NCBI GenBank assembly: GCA_030267965.1
Contig: BRYA01000061.1
Coordinates: forward strand, 4,224-68,223
From: Triparma columacea
Taxonomy: Eukaryota; Sar; Bolidophyceae; Parmales; Triparmaceae
Direction of reading: 5' to 3'
Length of the DNA: 64,000 bases
In this document: one piece after another, positions 41,890 through 51,796 of the stretch
Layout: the number at the start of each line of letters is the position of its first letter
Position numbering within the stretch: the first letter of the stretch is position 1
Made by a program: the position numbers and the translations under genes
Notes under the pieces: model-generated
Told to the model about the DNA's origin: nothing
Database searches by the model: none
Seen by the model: the letters and a program-made list of their open reading frames with translations, nothing else

Positions 41890-43406
41890 ATGAGAGCTAA
41901 TTTACTCATTTTGACGTTAATATTAGCTACTAAATGTGTTCAATCTTTCATTTACTCTCCACACACACATTATTTATACGAAACTACTTATCCATTAGGA
42001 AAATATCCACATACCCAGTCGTCTTTTTCCCCGATATCACACCTCAAATCATCATTACCATCATTACCAAATAGATCCTCCCTAACCCTTGCATTCAAGT
42101 CAAACAACTCACCTAATCCTTCCACCGATAAAGTACAGGGTGGTGTTGCCGTAATGTTAAACCTCAACGCTAGACTGGTAGATGAAGCACTTGTGAAGCA
42201 AGTTATTCAGGACTCAGGGATCCCACACGGAGATATATACGCAACCAGAAGCAGGGAGGACGCCTCAACCGCTGCACGGGATATCATCGACGGAGGCTAT
42301 GACGTGGTTGCGGTAGTTGGAGGTGACGGTACCATTGTAGGGGCGATTGAAGCCCTCGCGGAAGAGGGGGAGAGGAGGGGTGAGGGGGGGGTGAAAGGGC
42401 TACCGGTTATTGCGTACTTGCCGATGGGGACGGGGAATGGCCTGGGAGGGGTTGTGGGGTACAAGGTTGGCAGGTTTAAGAAGAGGAAGAGGTGAGAGAT
42501 GAAGCAAAGCAAAAGCAACCAACAAAACTTACAGGAGTTGTGTTCACTTTCAAAGTCGTTGCTTGAGGAGTTGCATTATTGCGTTGGTTGCCGTGCACAG
42601 GATCCTACCCCCCATCTCTCCTAACCCTCCCCCATCCATTCCCCCCCCCCCCCAGCATTGCCAAGGGCCTCCGCCTGCTAAAGTCCAGCCACACTTCCAC
42701 CTCAATAAAGACCGTTCCCGTCCCCCTCCTCTCCGTGACCTACAAGGGCGCCCCATCCTCCTCATCCTCAAACCTCTGCTTCTTCTGCGGCTGCGGCTTC
42801 GACGCCGTAATGCTAAACGACTTCATAACCATAAAAAAATGGGCCAGAAAAACAGGCATACTTACAGGACCACTATCAAGCATACCAGGATACTGCGCGG
42901 CACTGGCCTTCAAGACACTACCAAAGGGCGTGCGTAGAATCCACGAGTTGAAGGTCCGCGTGACCGCCCCCATCTCACAGGATACAACCTGGATCGATCA
43001 CCGCCGTGGTGACTTTGCTACGAACGTAGGTGGGGGTGTTGTGTTCGAGGGTACGACTGGTATACTGGCTGCCGCTACGGTCCCGTTTTACGGGGGGGGG
43101 ATGAAACTTTTCCCGTTCGCTAGGATGGGGAGGGAGGGGATGCATTTACGACTTGGGAGGATGAGCCCGGTTGTTGGGGCGGTTAATATACCGGGGGTTT
43201 TTAAGGGGTGGTATAGGGATAAGAAGACACAGAGGATTGTGGACTTTAGGGGGGAGGAGTTTGACGTGGAGTTCCTGGGAGAGGGTGAAAAACCGGTGCA
43301 ACATAGCGGGGAGGGGGTGGGGGGGAAAACGGGATTCAATGTTAAGACTGTGGGGGATGTAGAGTTCTGGGATTGGGAGGAGGATAGGGTTGTTATTGAC
43401 GAATAA
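41890..43406 (+). CDS. Diacylglycerol/sphingosine-kinase catalytic-domain protein, probably plastid-targeted
   Basis: Two exons, 41890-42491 and 42656-43406, in phase; 450 aa. An ATG at 41875 is in frame, but 41890 gives a cleaner signal peptide (MRANLLILTLILATKCVQS). Predicted cleavage leaves Phe at +1 (QS|FIYSP), followed by a Ser-rich stretch. That pattern marks bipartite plastid presequences in ochrophytes, so plastid targeting is likely. The catalytic domain has VVGGDGTIVGAIEAL and LPMGTGNGLG, the nucleotide-binding blocks of the DAGK family, and later FFCGCGFDAVM and GVFKGWYRD. These enzymes phosphorylate lipid substrates such as diacylglycerol or ceramide; substrate here is unresolved. 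The intron ends in a long C-run. Confidence 0.83.
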
Positions 43407-43495
43407 AGTTAGGCGAGCGTTGGTGTGTAGGGGTGGGTTTATAGAACATAATGAAGATGAAGACGGTCTGATAAAGAAAACTTGGTCAAACAGTT

Positions 43496-44595
43496 TTACG
43501 TGCCAGTCTTTACAAATGTCACCTCGTAGACCCGTATAACCACACGCTCGTCCCCCATGTCATCGAAGTAGTCGCCCTCCTCGGCGTCACGAGACATTCT
43601 GCTGACTGTCTCGTCAACGACCTTGCACGCAAGCTTACCAGAGGAATTCTTAACCTGGTGAGGGAGGGAAGGGGGGGCGAATCGATGTGTAAGATAAATA
43701 GACCTGGTTGTCCCCATCACTGCATTCCCCAGGCCGCGTTCGTTTCTCACCTTCCCCAGAGACTTATAGAACGCGTTGTCTGACTTCCAGCGGCGGACGC
43801 CGCAGATTAAACATTTAGAGGATGGGGAGGACGAGAGGAGGGATAGGAGGGTGGAACGGAGAGGGGCGTGGAGCTGCAGCAATTCGAGAGAGAGGCGAGC
43901 GAAAGCGAATGGGCGGGAAAGATTTGCGTTGGTAAGTTTCAAAAAATGCGTTGGGGTGGAGGCATATACAACATTCTCACCTCCTCCCAGTAAACACAGT
44001 CGGCTGCTATTATTAGGTCAAATGGGTCAGTACTGGTGGGATGGGCAGGAAAGAACGAAGAGCACGCCGTTATTACAGAGGAGGAGTCGTCGGTGCCCCA
44101 AGCCAGGGCAGCGCAGCTGCGGGGGAGGAGCGAAAGAGGTTAGCAATAAAACACGTCGTGATTCTACACTTTACGCAGCTTTCGCCGCCTCGCCCGCAGC
44201 CATACTTACCTAACAGACTCTGAGGGGTTCGCATCTATGTTCGACTGAAGAAGGGGGAGAGCCTCAGGAAGGTCGGTAAGGATCACGTGAGAGCCCCACG
44301 ACTTGGACATTTTTATCCCGGTCAGCCCGACTCCGGCCCCAAGCTCCAGGATCCGAGGAGGAGGAGAGGGAGAGGGATCTGTGCGAAGGAGGTAAGAGCT
44401 GAGGTGAGTTGCAGCAGGCCAAAGCCTGGAAGATATCCCAGCTGAGGGATCTTGGACAACCGTTACACCCATTACGGTCGAAATAGGGGAAGGGGTAAGA
44501 GGGGTGGATGGGGGATCTAGGGAGGTGGCGGTATCAGTGTTGGTTTCCTCTTCACTCTCACTGTCCGAGCTATCTGCGAACATAGATCGTAGCAT
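43496..44595 (-). CDS. METTL21-like protein methyltransferase
   Basis: Four exons: 44595-44210, 44116-43981, 43873-43751 and 43654-43496; phases agree, giving 267 aa. An acidic start (SSDSESEEETNTD) precedes the SAM-binding motif ILELGAGVGLTGI. Next come VILTDLPEALPLLQSNIDAN and the family signature DPFDLIIAADCVYWEE (DxxY-like motif), then LHAPLRSTLLSLL and the final strand RVVIRVYEVTF. These are features of the METTL21/Methyltransf_16 family, which methylate lysines on chaperones, elongation factors and similar proteins. The neighbouring small gene lies 11 nt upstream on the same strand, so the two might share a transcript, though each has its own start and stop. The specific substrate cannot be told. 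Confidence 0.85.
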
Positions 44596-44606
44596 CTTGC
44601 ACTTTG

Positions 44607-44903
44607 TTAGTGGTTCGAATTGATGAGCGCCTGGAACTCAGAGAAGGAAATGGAAGAGGCGCCCTGGAACAGGATGGTTGTGTCGTCGTCTGTGAGCTGA
44701 ATGCCGGTCCCGAAGTGCTTGAGGGCGTGGGTGAATTGAGGGATAGAGAGAGGGGTGTCTTTGTCAGTATTGGTTGCTGCGAGGAGAGCTGCCCAAACCT
44801 TACGTGGATTATCGGAGCGCTCTTCAATCGTTCGTAGTACCGCTTGTTTGATTGCCGCTTCTGGATTGCGTGCGAACTTATAGGTCGGAGAAGGTTCTGG
44901 CAT
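44607..44903 (-). CDS. Small EF-hand-like protein
   Basis: 98 aa, ATG 44903. The first half is helical (AAIKQAVLRTIEERSDN). The second half resembles a degenerate EF-hand pair: TNTDKDTPLSIPQFTHAL has Asp at several loop positions, and LFQGASSISFSEFQALI has the FxEF exit helix but lacks an acidic loop. Calcium binding is therefore possible at the first loop only. I do not recognise a named family. It ends 11 nt before the start codon of the METTL21-like gene on the same strand. The coding potential rests on the full-length open frame with clear helical periodicity. Confidence 0.55.
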   Translation of the reverse strand: MPEPSPTYKFARNPEAAIKQAVLRTIEERSDNPRKVWAALLAATNTDKDTPLSIPQFTHALKHFGTGIQLTDDDTTILFQGASSISFSEFQALINSNH

Positions 44904-45451
44904 TCGATGGGGCTGGGGATTTTTGCCTTTGTTTGATACGAAGAGTAGTTATAGTGCGGTGCTTTGGTTTAAGATAACTTCAAAGGGACGCAGGGTACTT
45001 CGAATATGGGTCTTTTTGACAGTAGAAATTCGTTGCCCTGAATCATGCCCAAAAAAAAAAAAAAAAAGTACTCAGCATAAATGATTTCTAATTTTATTCT
45101 ATTTTACATTTAATTATTGATCGAATGATATTATAAATTATTTACAAATGTCAAAAATAAAATTTCACGTTTTTCATCTACTTTATTTTTTTATATCACA
45201 ATTTATTTGAATATCAATTCACCAAAGATTCTAACAGAGATTGATCAAATTATGAAAAAGATCATATTATAATTGATGTACTTTGGAGGGTATTTATACG
45301 AATATTTTTCAAACATTTCTATGTGTTCTATAAAATCATGATAATTCATTAATATGATAAAATGACACCATTTATGTTTCATGAGAACAAATTAGCTCAT
45401 TAAAGTGGTCAAAAAAAATCTGCTAAATTATTTCTCTTTTGCATAACCTGC
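44904..45451. other. AT-rich divergent intergenic region, 548 nt
   Basis: A 17-base A-run (45051-45067) is followed by about 370 nt of very AT-rich sequence (45068-45440), unlike the rest of the window. It separates the small EF-hand-like gene and XPC. No gene or RNA is seen. Confidence 0.7.
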
Positions 45452-48169
45452 ATGGACCTCAATCTGAGCGATGAAGATGAGCCTGTACTCCCCTCCTCCT
45501 TCCCACACGATGATGAAGAGGGAGAATTCGACGATTGGGAAGATGGTGGAGCTTCCAGCCATGCCTCCGAGGAAGACGAGGGGTCTGACCTGGCTCACTT
45601 GAACCTTCCTGAATCGATTTCCCTCCCTTCATCCTCTTTCACGCCCTCCAAGACCTCTGACGCTTCCGCTTCTTCTTCCGCCGCCCCTCCAAAGATGAAG
45701 AAGCAGGTGAGAAATGGTTGCAGCTTGCACAAGTCCCGATTTCCCACTTCCCTCCGTCCCCCTGACCCCTCCCCACCCCCCACCCCCAGCGCCGCAACGC
45801 CTCCAAATCCCTTACTAGCATAAAGAACACTATGAAGAAACATGCCCACTTGGCAAGTAAAGGTAAGGGGCTTAAGACCCACATTTTTATCTTCGCACAT
45901 TTCTTCGCTCCTCACTACTAATGGTCGTCGTCTCGCTCCTCCACAGCGGAGAACCTTCATAACTCCACCCTGCTCTCTCATATTGCATCGGCGGCCTTCT
46001 CTTCATTCTTCTCGTCCTCCTCGATTCCCCTCATCATGTCTCTCTTCCCACCCCTCGGCCTTGAGGTTGAACTGGATAGGCTGTACAGCGTTTCTCACGA
46101 TGAGGCTCGCCGCTTCAACTCCCGAGGCAATCTAAGTTTCATATTTCATTGGTTTTGCGACCTTTTCGTGTCCTCCAAGGCACAGTCGAGGGGGAAGGGG
46201 AAGTCCAAGGCAAAGGTGAGGGGAGAGGGAGGGTGTAGCGTAGAGGCACGAAACCATAAAAAATAAATCTTAACGCAACCCTTCGATCCTCCATCACCCC
46301 TCCCCCCCCCCCTCCTCCGCGCAGCGCTCCCTCCCTCCCTCCTCCCTCTCCCCATCTATGATTACTGCCGTTGCCTCAATTTTCGACCTCTCCTCAAACC
46401 CTTCCCTTAACGCCCCCAAACTTCTCTCCTCCATCCTCCGCCTCCTCCACCACCGGTGTCGGGTTGTTGTTAGCGTTCCCACCCCTCACCCCAGTGATAT
46501 TACCCCCTTTCTCCTTTGGGAAAGTTCCTCCACCATTCTACGGGGCATCAAGGACAGGAAGCTGAGGAGTGTATTTGCAATTCATGGAGTCGATTTGAGG
46601 GTAAAAACGAAAAATGGTGTCTCTGCAGCCGACGCCATATGCTTGGATGACGATGATGGTGGTGATGACGCCTCTCCACCCCACCCTCCCACATTCCTCC
46701 CGACCCCCCCAATATCCTTCTGGGTTGAGGCCTACTGTGTCGACGAGAAGCGGTGGCTCCATATGGACCCCATAGCCGGGGAGTTTGACAGGCCGGCCAA
46801 CGTCGAACTTCGTTTGAAGAGGGAGTGGAACGAGCATCCTGGGAAGGGTGAGGTGGTCAAGGTGAGAACGAGTTGTAAGCGAAGGACAATATCGTATTCA
46901 AATCCGCTGACGAGCTGACGAATCCGCTCATCGCAGGAGGCGCGTTCCTCTGTGTCTTATGTCGTTGCCTGCGAGCACTCCTTTGAAGCCTCTGTCGGCT
47001 CAGGGTTAATAACAGACGTGACTCGTAGGTATGCGGCGTCCTTCGCGACGTCTAAGCTCCTTCGTAATGATCCGTGGCTAGAGTCTACGCTGAAATCCTT
47101 GGGGAGAGAAGGGGGGGGGGAGGAGGAAGAGAGCGAACTTAGCAAGTTGGAGAAATCAGAGAAGGCGCCAACGTCAAAGGAGCGGTTCAGGTAAGATGAT
47201 GACATGTCGTTGAGCGCCGCAGGGAGGAAATAAAAGGACCCCGGCCGGAACAGAAGATATCGAGGACTCGGACTCGGATGCTATCCGCCCCATCTGACCC
47301 CTTGCCCCTCTGCCCTATCTAGGAACCACCCGAAGTTCGTCCTGTCCTCCCACCTGAAGCGTTCCGAAGTCCTCACCCCTAATGCCAGCAAGAAGAACGG
47401 CATGTTCGCCGGTGAGTTCATCTACTCCCGCTCCGACGTATCCCTCGCCCGCACCAGCAGGAAGTGGCTGTTCGAAGGCAGGAAGGTGAAAGATTCAGAG
47501 TTGTCCAAGCCAGCGAAGGAGGTCGTCAAGAGGAAGATGGCTGGGGGGGATGGGGCCACGTCGTCTACGTCGTTCGTATCCCGAGCGTCCCGCCGTAAGG
47601 GAGGGGGGAAGCAGGGGTTCGGGCTCAGCACTTACAACCTCGACACTGAGGGAACGAAGGAGAGCATGGAGAGGCAAAAGAAGCTCGCGGAGGAGGACGT
47701 TATCAAGGAGGGGAGCAAGGACAAGGAGATGGAGGCTCTCTACGGGGAGTGGCAGACGGTCCCGTGGTCCCCCCCGAGAGTGGAACCTGGAGGCCCCATA
47801 CCTAGGAACGAGTACAACAACATTGAGCTCGCGCTCTTGAATCCAGGCCTCGTGCACATGCCCACTGTCGGGATATCGAGGGTCGCCAAGAAGATTGGGA
47901 TCGACTACGCTCCTTGTTTGGTGGACTTCAACTTCCAGTCAGGTCGACCTGTCATTCAGGGGGTTGTTGTGCACGAGTGTAACAAGGTTTTGTTGCAGGA
48001 TGCTTGGCAGGAGATGGGGGAGATAGTTAGGAAGGAGCACGAGAAGGTTGTTGTTGGGAGGTGGAGGGTCATGGTTACGAAGTTGATGCTAGACAAGAGG
48101 TTAGAGGAGGAGTGGGGGGGGGGGAAGGTTAGAGGTGGGGAGAAGGGGGGAGTGGGGGGGGGGAAATGA
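45452..48169 (+). CDS. XPC: XPC/Rad4 DNA damage recognition protein
   Basis: Six exons: 45452-45706, 45790-45862, 45947-46215, 46325-46861, 46937-47190 and 47323-48169; phases agree, giving 744 aa. XPC/Rad4 finds helix-distorting damage and starts nucleotide excision repair in the nucleus. The acidic N-terminus leads to a transglutaminase-like fold (SFWVEAYCVDEKRWLHMDPIAG; SYVVACEHS). Beta-hairpin domains follow with the family text NHPKFVLSSHLKRSEVLTPNA, FIYSRSDV, WLFEGRKVK and RNEYNNIELALLNPGLVHMPT. Next is IGIDYAPCLVDFNFQSGRPVIQGVVV, matching BHD3. The C-terminus (EEEWGGGKVRGG) is low complexity and ends near a G-tract, so the true end may be affected by assembly. Intron 3 is G-rich at its start and C-rich at its end. 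Confidence 0.92.
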
Positions 48170-48224
48170 TGTGTATTGTTGTTTATGTAACATACAAAGG
48201 GCTCTCCAGCCGCTTCATTACGAT

Positions 48225-48298
48225 TAAGCACCATCTTCTATAAGCACCATCGATAAGCACCATCTTCGATAAGCACCATCTTCTATAAGCACCATCTT
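48225..48298. repeat. Tandem repeat, ATAAGCACCATCTT unit
   Basis: Five copies of TAAGCACCATC with variable TT/TTCT/GA spacers in tandem between XPC and the coiled-coil gene. Confidence 0.85.
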
Positions 48299-48550
48299 AA
48301 GCCCCTCCTCCACAGATCCATGCCCTACGTGACCCTTCTCTCCCACACCGGGATGGTTGAGCTGCTGTCTTTGAGATGCCGTCTTTAAGCTGCTGTCTTT
48401 CCCTCGCTGGCATCCTTGTTCAAGTTCATTTGGATCCATTTTGCAAGTGTTCCTGACCCTCTGCCATAGCCTCCTGGTAGTACTCGAAGGTCTCTAGTCT
48501 GTGAATGTGCAGTGAAAGGGGGTAAGATGTGTTGGGGTTTGTGTATTGTG

Positions 48551-48620
48551 TGTCCCCCTATTGCCCCTATTTGCCCCTATCAGCCCCTATTTGCACCTAC
48601 AACGCCTATCAACGCCTATC
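48551..48620. repeat. Degenerate tandem repeat, CCCCTATTTG/CGCCTATCAA units
   Basis: Short units GCCCCTATTT and AACGCCTATC recur in a row. Non-coding in both strands as far as I can see. Confidence 0.7.
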
Positions 48621-48944
48621 AACCCGCTCACCTGCATCAATGGTGGCTCCCCCCAGTGTTGAGGGTATTTGTTAGGGCCACTGTTCGTATTTGAATGTGT
48701 GGAGTGTGGAGATGATCCATGTGGTGGGACTCGATTGTTAGGGTTTGTCTTTTTCCCCTCATTTTGTGACATTACGATATTATTACTTAAGGATATGAAC
48801 AATAAGACGTATATAATACTATATTTATTCATCAATTAGAGTAAACACCGTATACAAGTGAGATTACTTGTGTTAAAAATTGACCTAATTCCGGCCTCTT
48901 CTCGTGAAAGCTGTTGCGGCTGGGATCCCAAAAAAGGCCCCAAA

Positions 48945-50037
48945 ATGCCAGACGATACTATTAAAAAAGCTAAGGAACTGGTCCGTAAGAGTCTCGTTCA
49001 ACAGCAGGTAAGGCGATACCCCCCTCATGCGCTCAAATTAATCCAGAGTCTCAAATCTCTCCACCCACCCCTCTCACCCTCGACAAACCTGTGTCAACTT
49101 CTCCCCACCCCTCACCCTCCGTCCTCTAGACTGAGATCGGCCCTTCCGACCCCGCGGCTCTGGCCGAGATGCAGGTAAAGAATCTCGACAAGTTTGCGAA
49201 GAAGCTGAAGAAGCAGTACTCGGACGCCCTCAGCCAGAACGATGAGGCAATCAAGGAGATCAAGTTCATAGACGGGAAGCTCGCCTACCTCAAGGGGAAG
49301 TACAAGATACTCACAGACAACTTAGCGCACCGAAAGACGGAGGTGAGACGGGTTGGGGTGGATGTGAGGGAGGGGGGTGAGGGAGGGGGGTGAGGGAGGA
49401 TGGCGATCCAAGGGAGGAAGATGCAAGCACGACGTTTATCAAACCATGAGTACTATGAGTACTAACCCCCCTTCCCCCCTTCCCCCCTTCCCCGCCCAGT
49501 ACGCGCGCATGTCCAAGAAGCTTCAAGAGTGCGTAGACATCCAGGACAACCTAATGATGGACGTGAAGTCCCGCGTGCAAAAGAACCACCACCAGATGTC
49601 CCAGAACCAGAAGAAGTACGCCCGCGAGACCAAGGAGCTCGCCCGCGGCTTCTCCAACCAGCCGGGGAGCACTTGCACGCTCAAGGAGTTCCAGGTCAGG
49701 ACGAGGAAACTTAAGAAGGTCGCGGAGGAGAGGAATGCCATGGTTGAAAAGGTGAGAGACGAGTCGTGCGTCTGTGTGTAGGGGAGGGGGAGGGGGAGAG
49801 AGGTTATACATCAACGTAATTTGTCACCTTCTCACCCCCAACCCCCCCCCTCCTCCCTGCCAGCTCCGAGCGTCTGGAGCCTTGGGTGCGAGCCTGAGTG
49901 ACATGAAGAAGCTGCTAGCCAACACCAAGACTAGCATGGACGCCCTGTCGAAGAGCGACAGCGTGAAGAGCATGCCGGGACTCAAGAAGAAGGGGAACGG
50001 GGGGATGAGGGGGAGCCAGAGCACGAGCGTGCTTTGA
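48945..50037 (+). CDS. Coiled-coil protein of unknown function
   Basis: Four exons: 48945-49007, 49130-49342, 49500-49751 and 49864-50037; all phase 0, giving 233 aa. The whole protein is helical and charged: NLDKFAKKLKKQYSDALSQ, YARMSKKLQECVDIQDNLM, then KKLLANTKTSMDALSKS. A Gly/Ser-rich tail ends it (GNGGMRGSQSTSVL). There is no signal peptide or membrane segment. Length and helix pattern would fit a BAR-like or SNARE-adaptor fold, but I do not recognise the family, so function is unassigned. All four exons being phase 0 allows exon skipping in frame. Intron 2 shows marked G-rich then C-rich halves. The following gene is convergent. Confidence 0.7.
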
Positions 50038-50243
50038 GGGGGGGGGGGAGACGGAGAGGGAAGGGCAAAGCGCCCGGCCCCCAGAGTTTGTTTGTAAGAT
50101 CTTAATACCTGTTGTAACCGATGCCAAAGTAGTAAAAAAAATAACGAGCCTCGTACGAGCTTAAGTAGTTTCCATTCGTTTCATGGGTTGATTCGTTCAT
50201 GGATTGATTCGTTCATGGATTTGATTCGTTCGCTCATCCACCT

Positions 50244-51497
50244 TTACATGGCCTCCGCGAACATGAAATCGTCCTCCTCGACTTCAACCTTTACTTCCTC
50301 TGGTTTGACATCCGCGAGTCCATCATCGCCAGACTGGCAGGGGTGGAATGGAGGTGTTAGAAAAAGTTTGTGCGGAGTAAGGCAGAAACGAAGAATAATT
50401 TTCCCACCAGCCCTCTCACCTTTGCCCCAGCCCCCCCCCCCCCCCCCTGCTCGATACCCTTACTCTCTGCCATACTTGCATCCCTCGCCTCAATCAACAG
50501 CTTCATTACCCTGTTCTGCTGGACCTTCATCCTCATCATCATGCTGAACGTCTGGTACTCCCCTAGGTTCATCACCATTTCCACGAGCTGCTCCAAAGTA
50601 GTCGGGCTAAAGAACACCATCATGGGCGCCATGCGGTCGTCCTCGCCGTCCTTATCCTCAGTGTCGTCATCTTCATCAGAGGACTTCTCCTCTTCGTCGA
50701 GATCGTCCTCGACGTCATCGAGATCACCGTTGGCAGCCCTTTGGGCGCGCCTTATTGCCTTCATTGCGCGCTTCTGCGCCTTCTTGAGTGCCTTCATCAT
50801 CATCTTCATCTGCTCCTTGTGCTTCGTTGGTTGGTTATTGGGTTGGTTGGGTTGTGAGTTTGTTGGAATTTAAGACCCGCTTCGCTTCGCTCGTCGTCTT
50901 CTCCCGCCCCTCACCTTCTCGAGGTCCTCCTTGACCAGACGCTGGATCTCCATCATGCACTCTTCCTCGTCGTCGAATTCCTCCTTGTCCACAAACTTCT
51001 GCAGCTGCTCCTCCAACATTCCTCGGTACTCCTGGTAGCACGCATATTGTTCAAGGGTCTGCGACGAGCGTAGAAGCATAGGGCGATTGTTAGACAGTCA
51101 ATAATTAAAAGGTCGGCGCACAGCCCCATTCCTTCTTCCTTCCCCCCCCTCACCTCCCCCTGCTTCTGGTAGTTGTCAAAGTCCTGTTCGAATTTTGAGC
51201 AGTTATCGGCGAAAAACTCGCCCATTTCGTTGTTGATTGTCTGCGGAGAGAGAAGCGCGAGCCACGGGGGGGATTAAGGAAGAGTTTTTTTGGAACATTA
51301 GAAAGTTGGAGGGGGGGGGGGAGGAAAGATGGCAAAGCAGTGCGCCATTTCCCCAGAGATTCGAGCCCCGGGCAAAAGACCGCATTTACTAACGACGTAA
51401 ACTCCAAACTCACCTGAAACGCAAAATTGACAAACCTATGAACCAATCCAGGCCCATGGCCTACGATAAGTTCTCCCCCCTCCTTAGCTTCCGCCAT
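50244..51497 (-). CDS. BART-domain (ARL2BP/CFAP36-like) protein
   Basis: Five exons: 51497-51414, 51240-51154, 51058-50915, 50815-50420 and 50333-50244; all phase 0, giving 266 aa. The BART domain spans exons 1-4: VHRFVNFAFQ, then EMGEFFADNCSKFEQDFDN, then YACYQEYRGMLEEQLQKFV and CMMEIQRLVKEDLE. This matches domains that bind ARL2 and ARL3 GTPases and CFAP36, often linked to cilia. The C-terminal half is acidic and Met-rich helix, and the last exon ends FMFAEAM. The exon-4 acceptor (CACAAG, 50816) lacks a strong pyrimidine tract and could instead be at 50810. A long G-run lies near the end of exon 4. Divergent with the OGT-like gene, 300 nt apart. Confidence 0.75.
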
Positions 51498-51796
51498 ATC
51501 CCCTCCTTCTGACTTGGATTAGTTAGGTTTATAGGTCTATTGAGCTCGTCCAGCTCGTGTGTGGACTGTGCAATTAAAAAGGTTCGAAAATTGACTTTTG
51601 AAGAAGTCCGAAGAGAAGTCCGAAGAAGTGCCAATTCAGGGGGCTCAAACCTGGGGCAAGAAAGAGAAGGTTCGGACGACACAACTTTGCACAGAGATAC
51701 GACTTTCGAACGGATCCGACCGACCGTCCACCCCAAAGGGACGCTGTCCTCGCAGAAACTTTTTCTCTCCGCCCCATGCAAGAGTTGGGGCCGAGA

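Larger units (their letters stand above)
48170..48944. other. Repeat-rich intergenic region, 775 nt
   Basis: Contains two short tandem repeat tracts, near 48225-48298 and 48551-48620. Between them is irregular text, partly CTGCTGTCTTT-like. No gene is supported. Confidence 0.6.
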
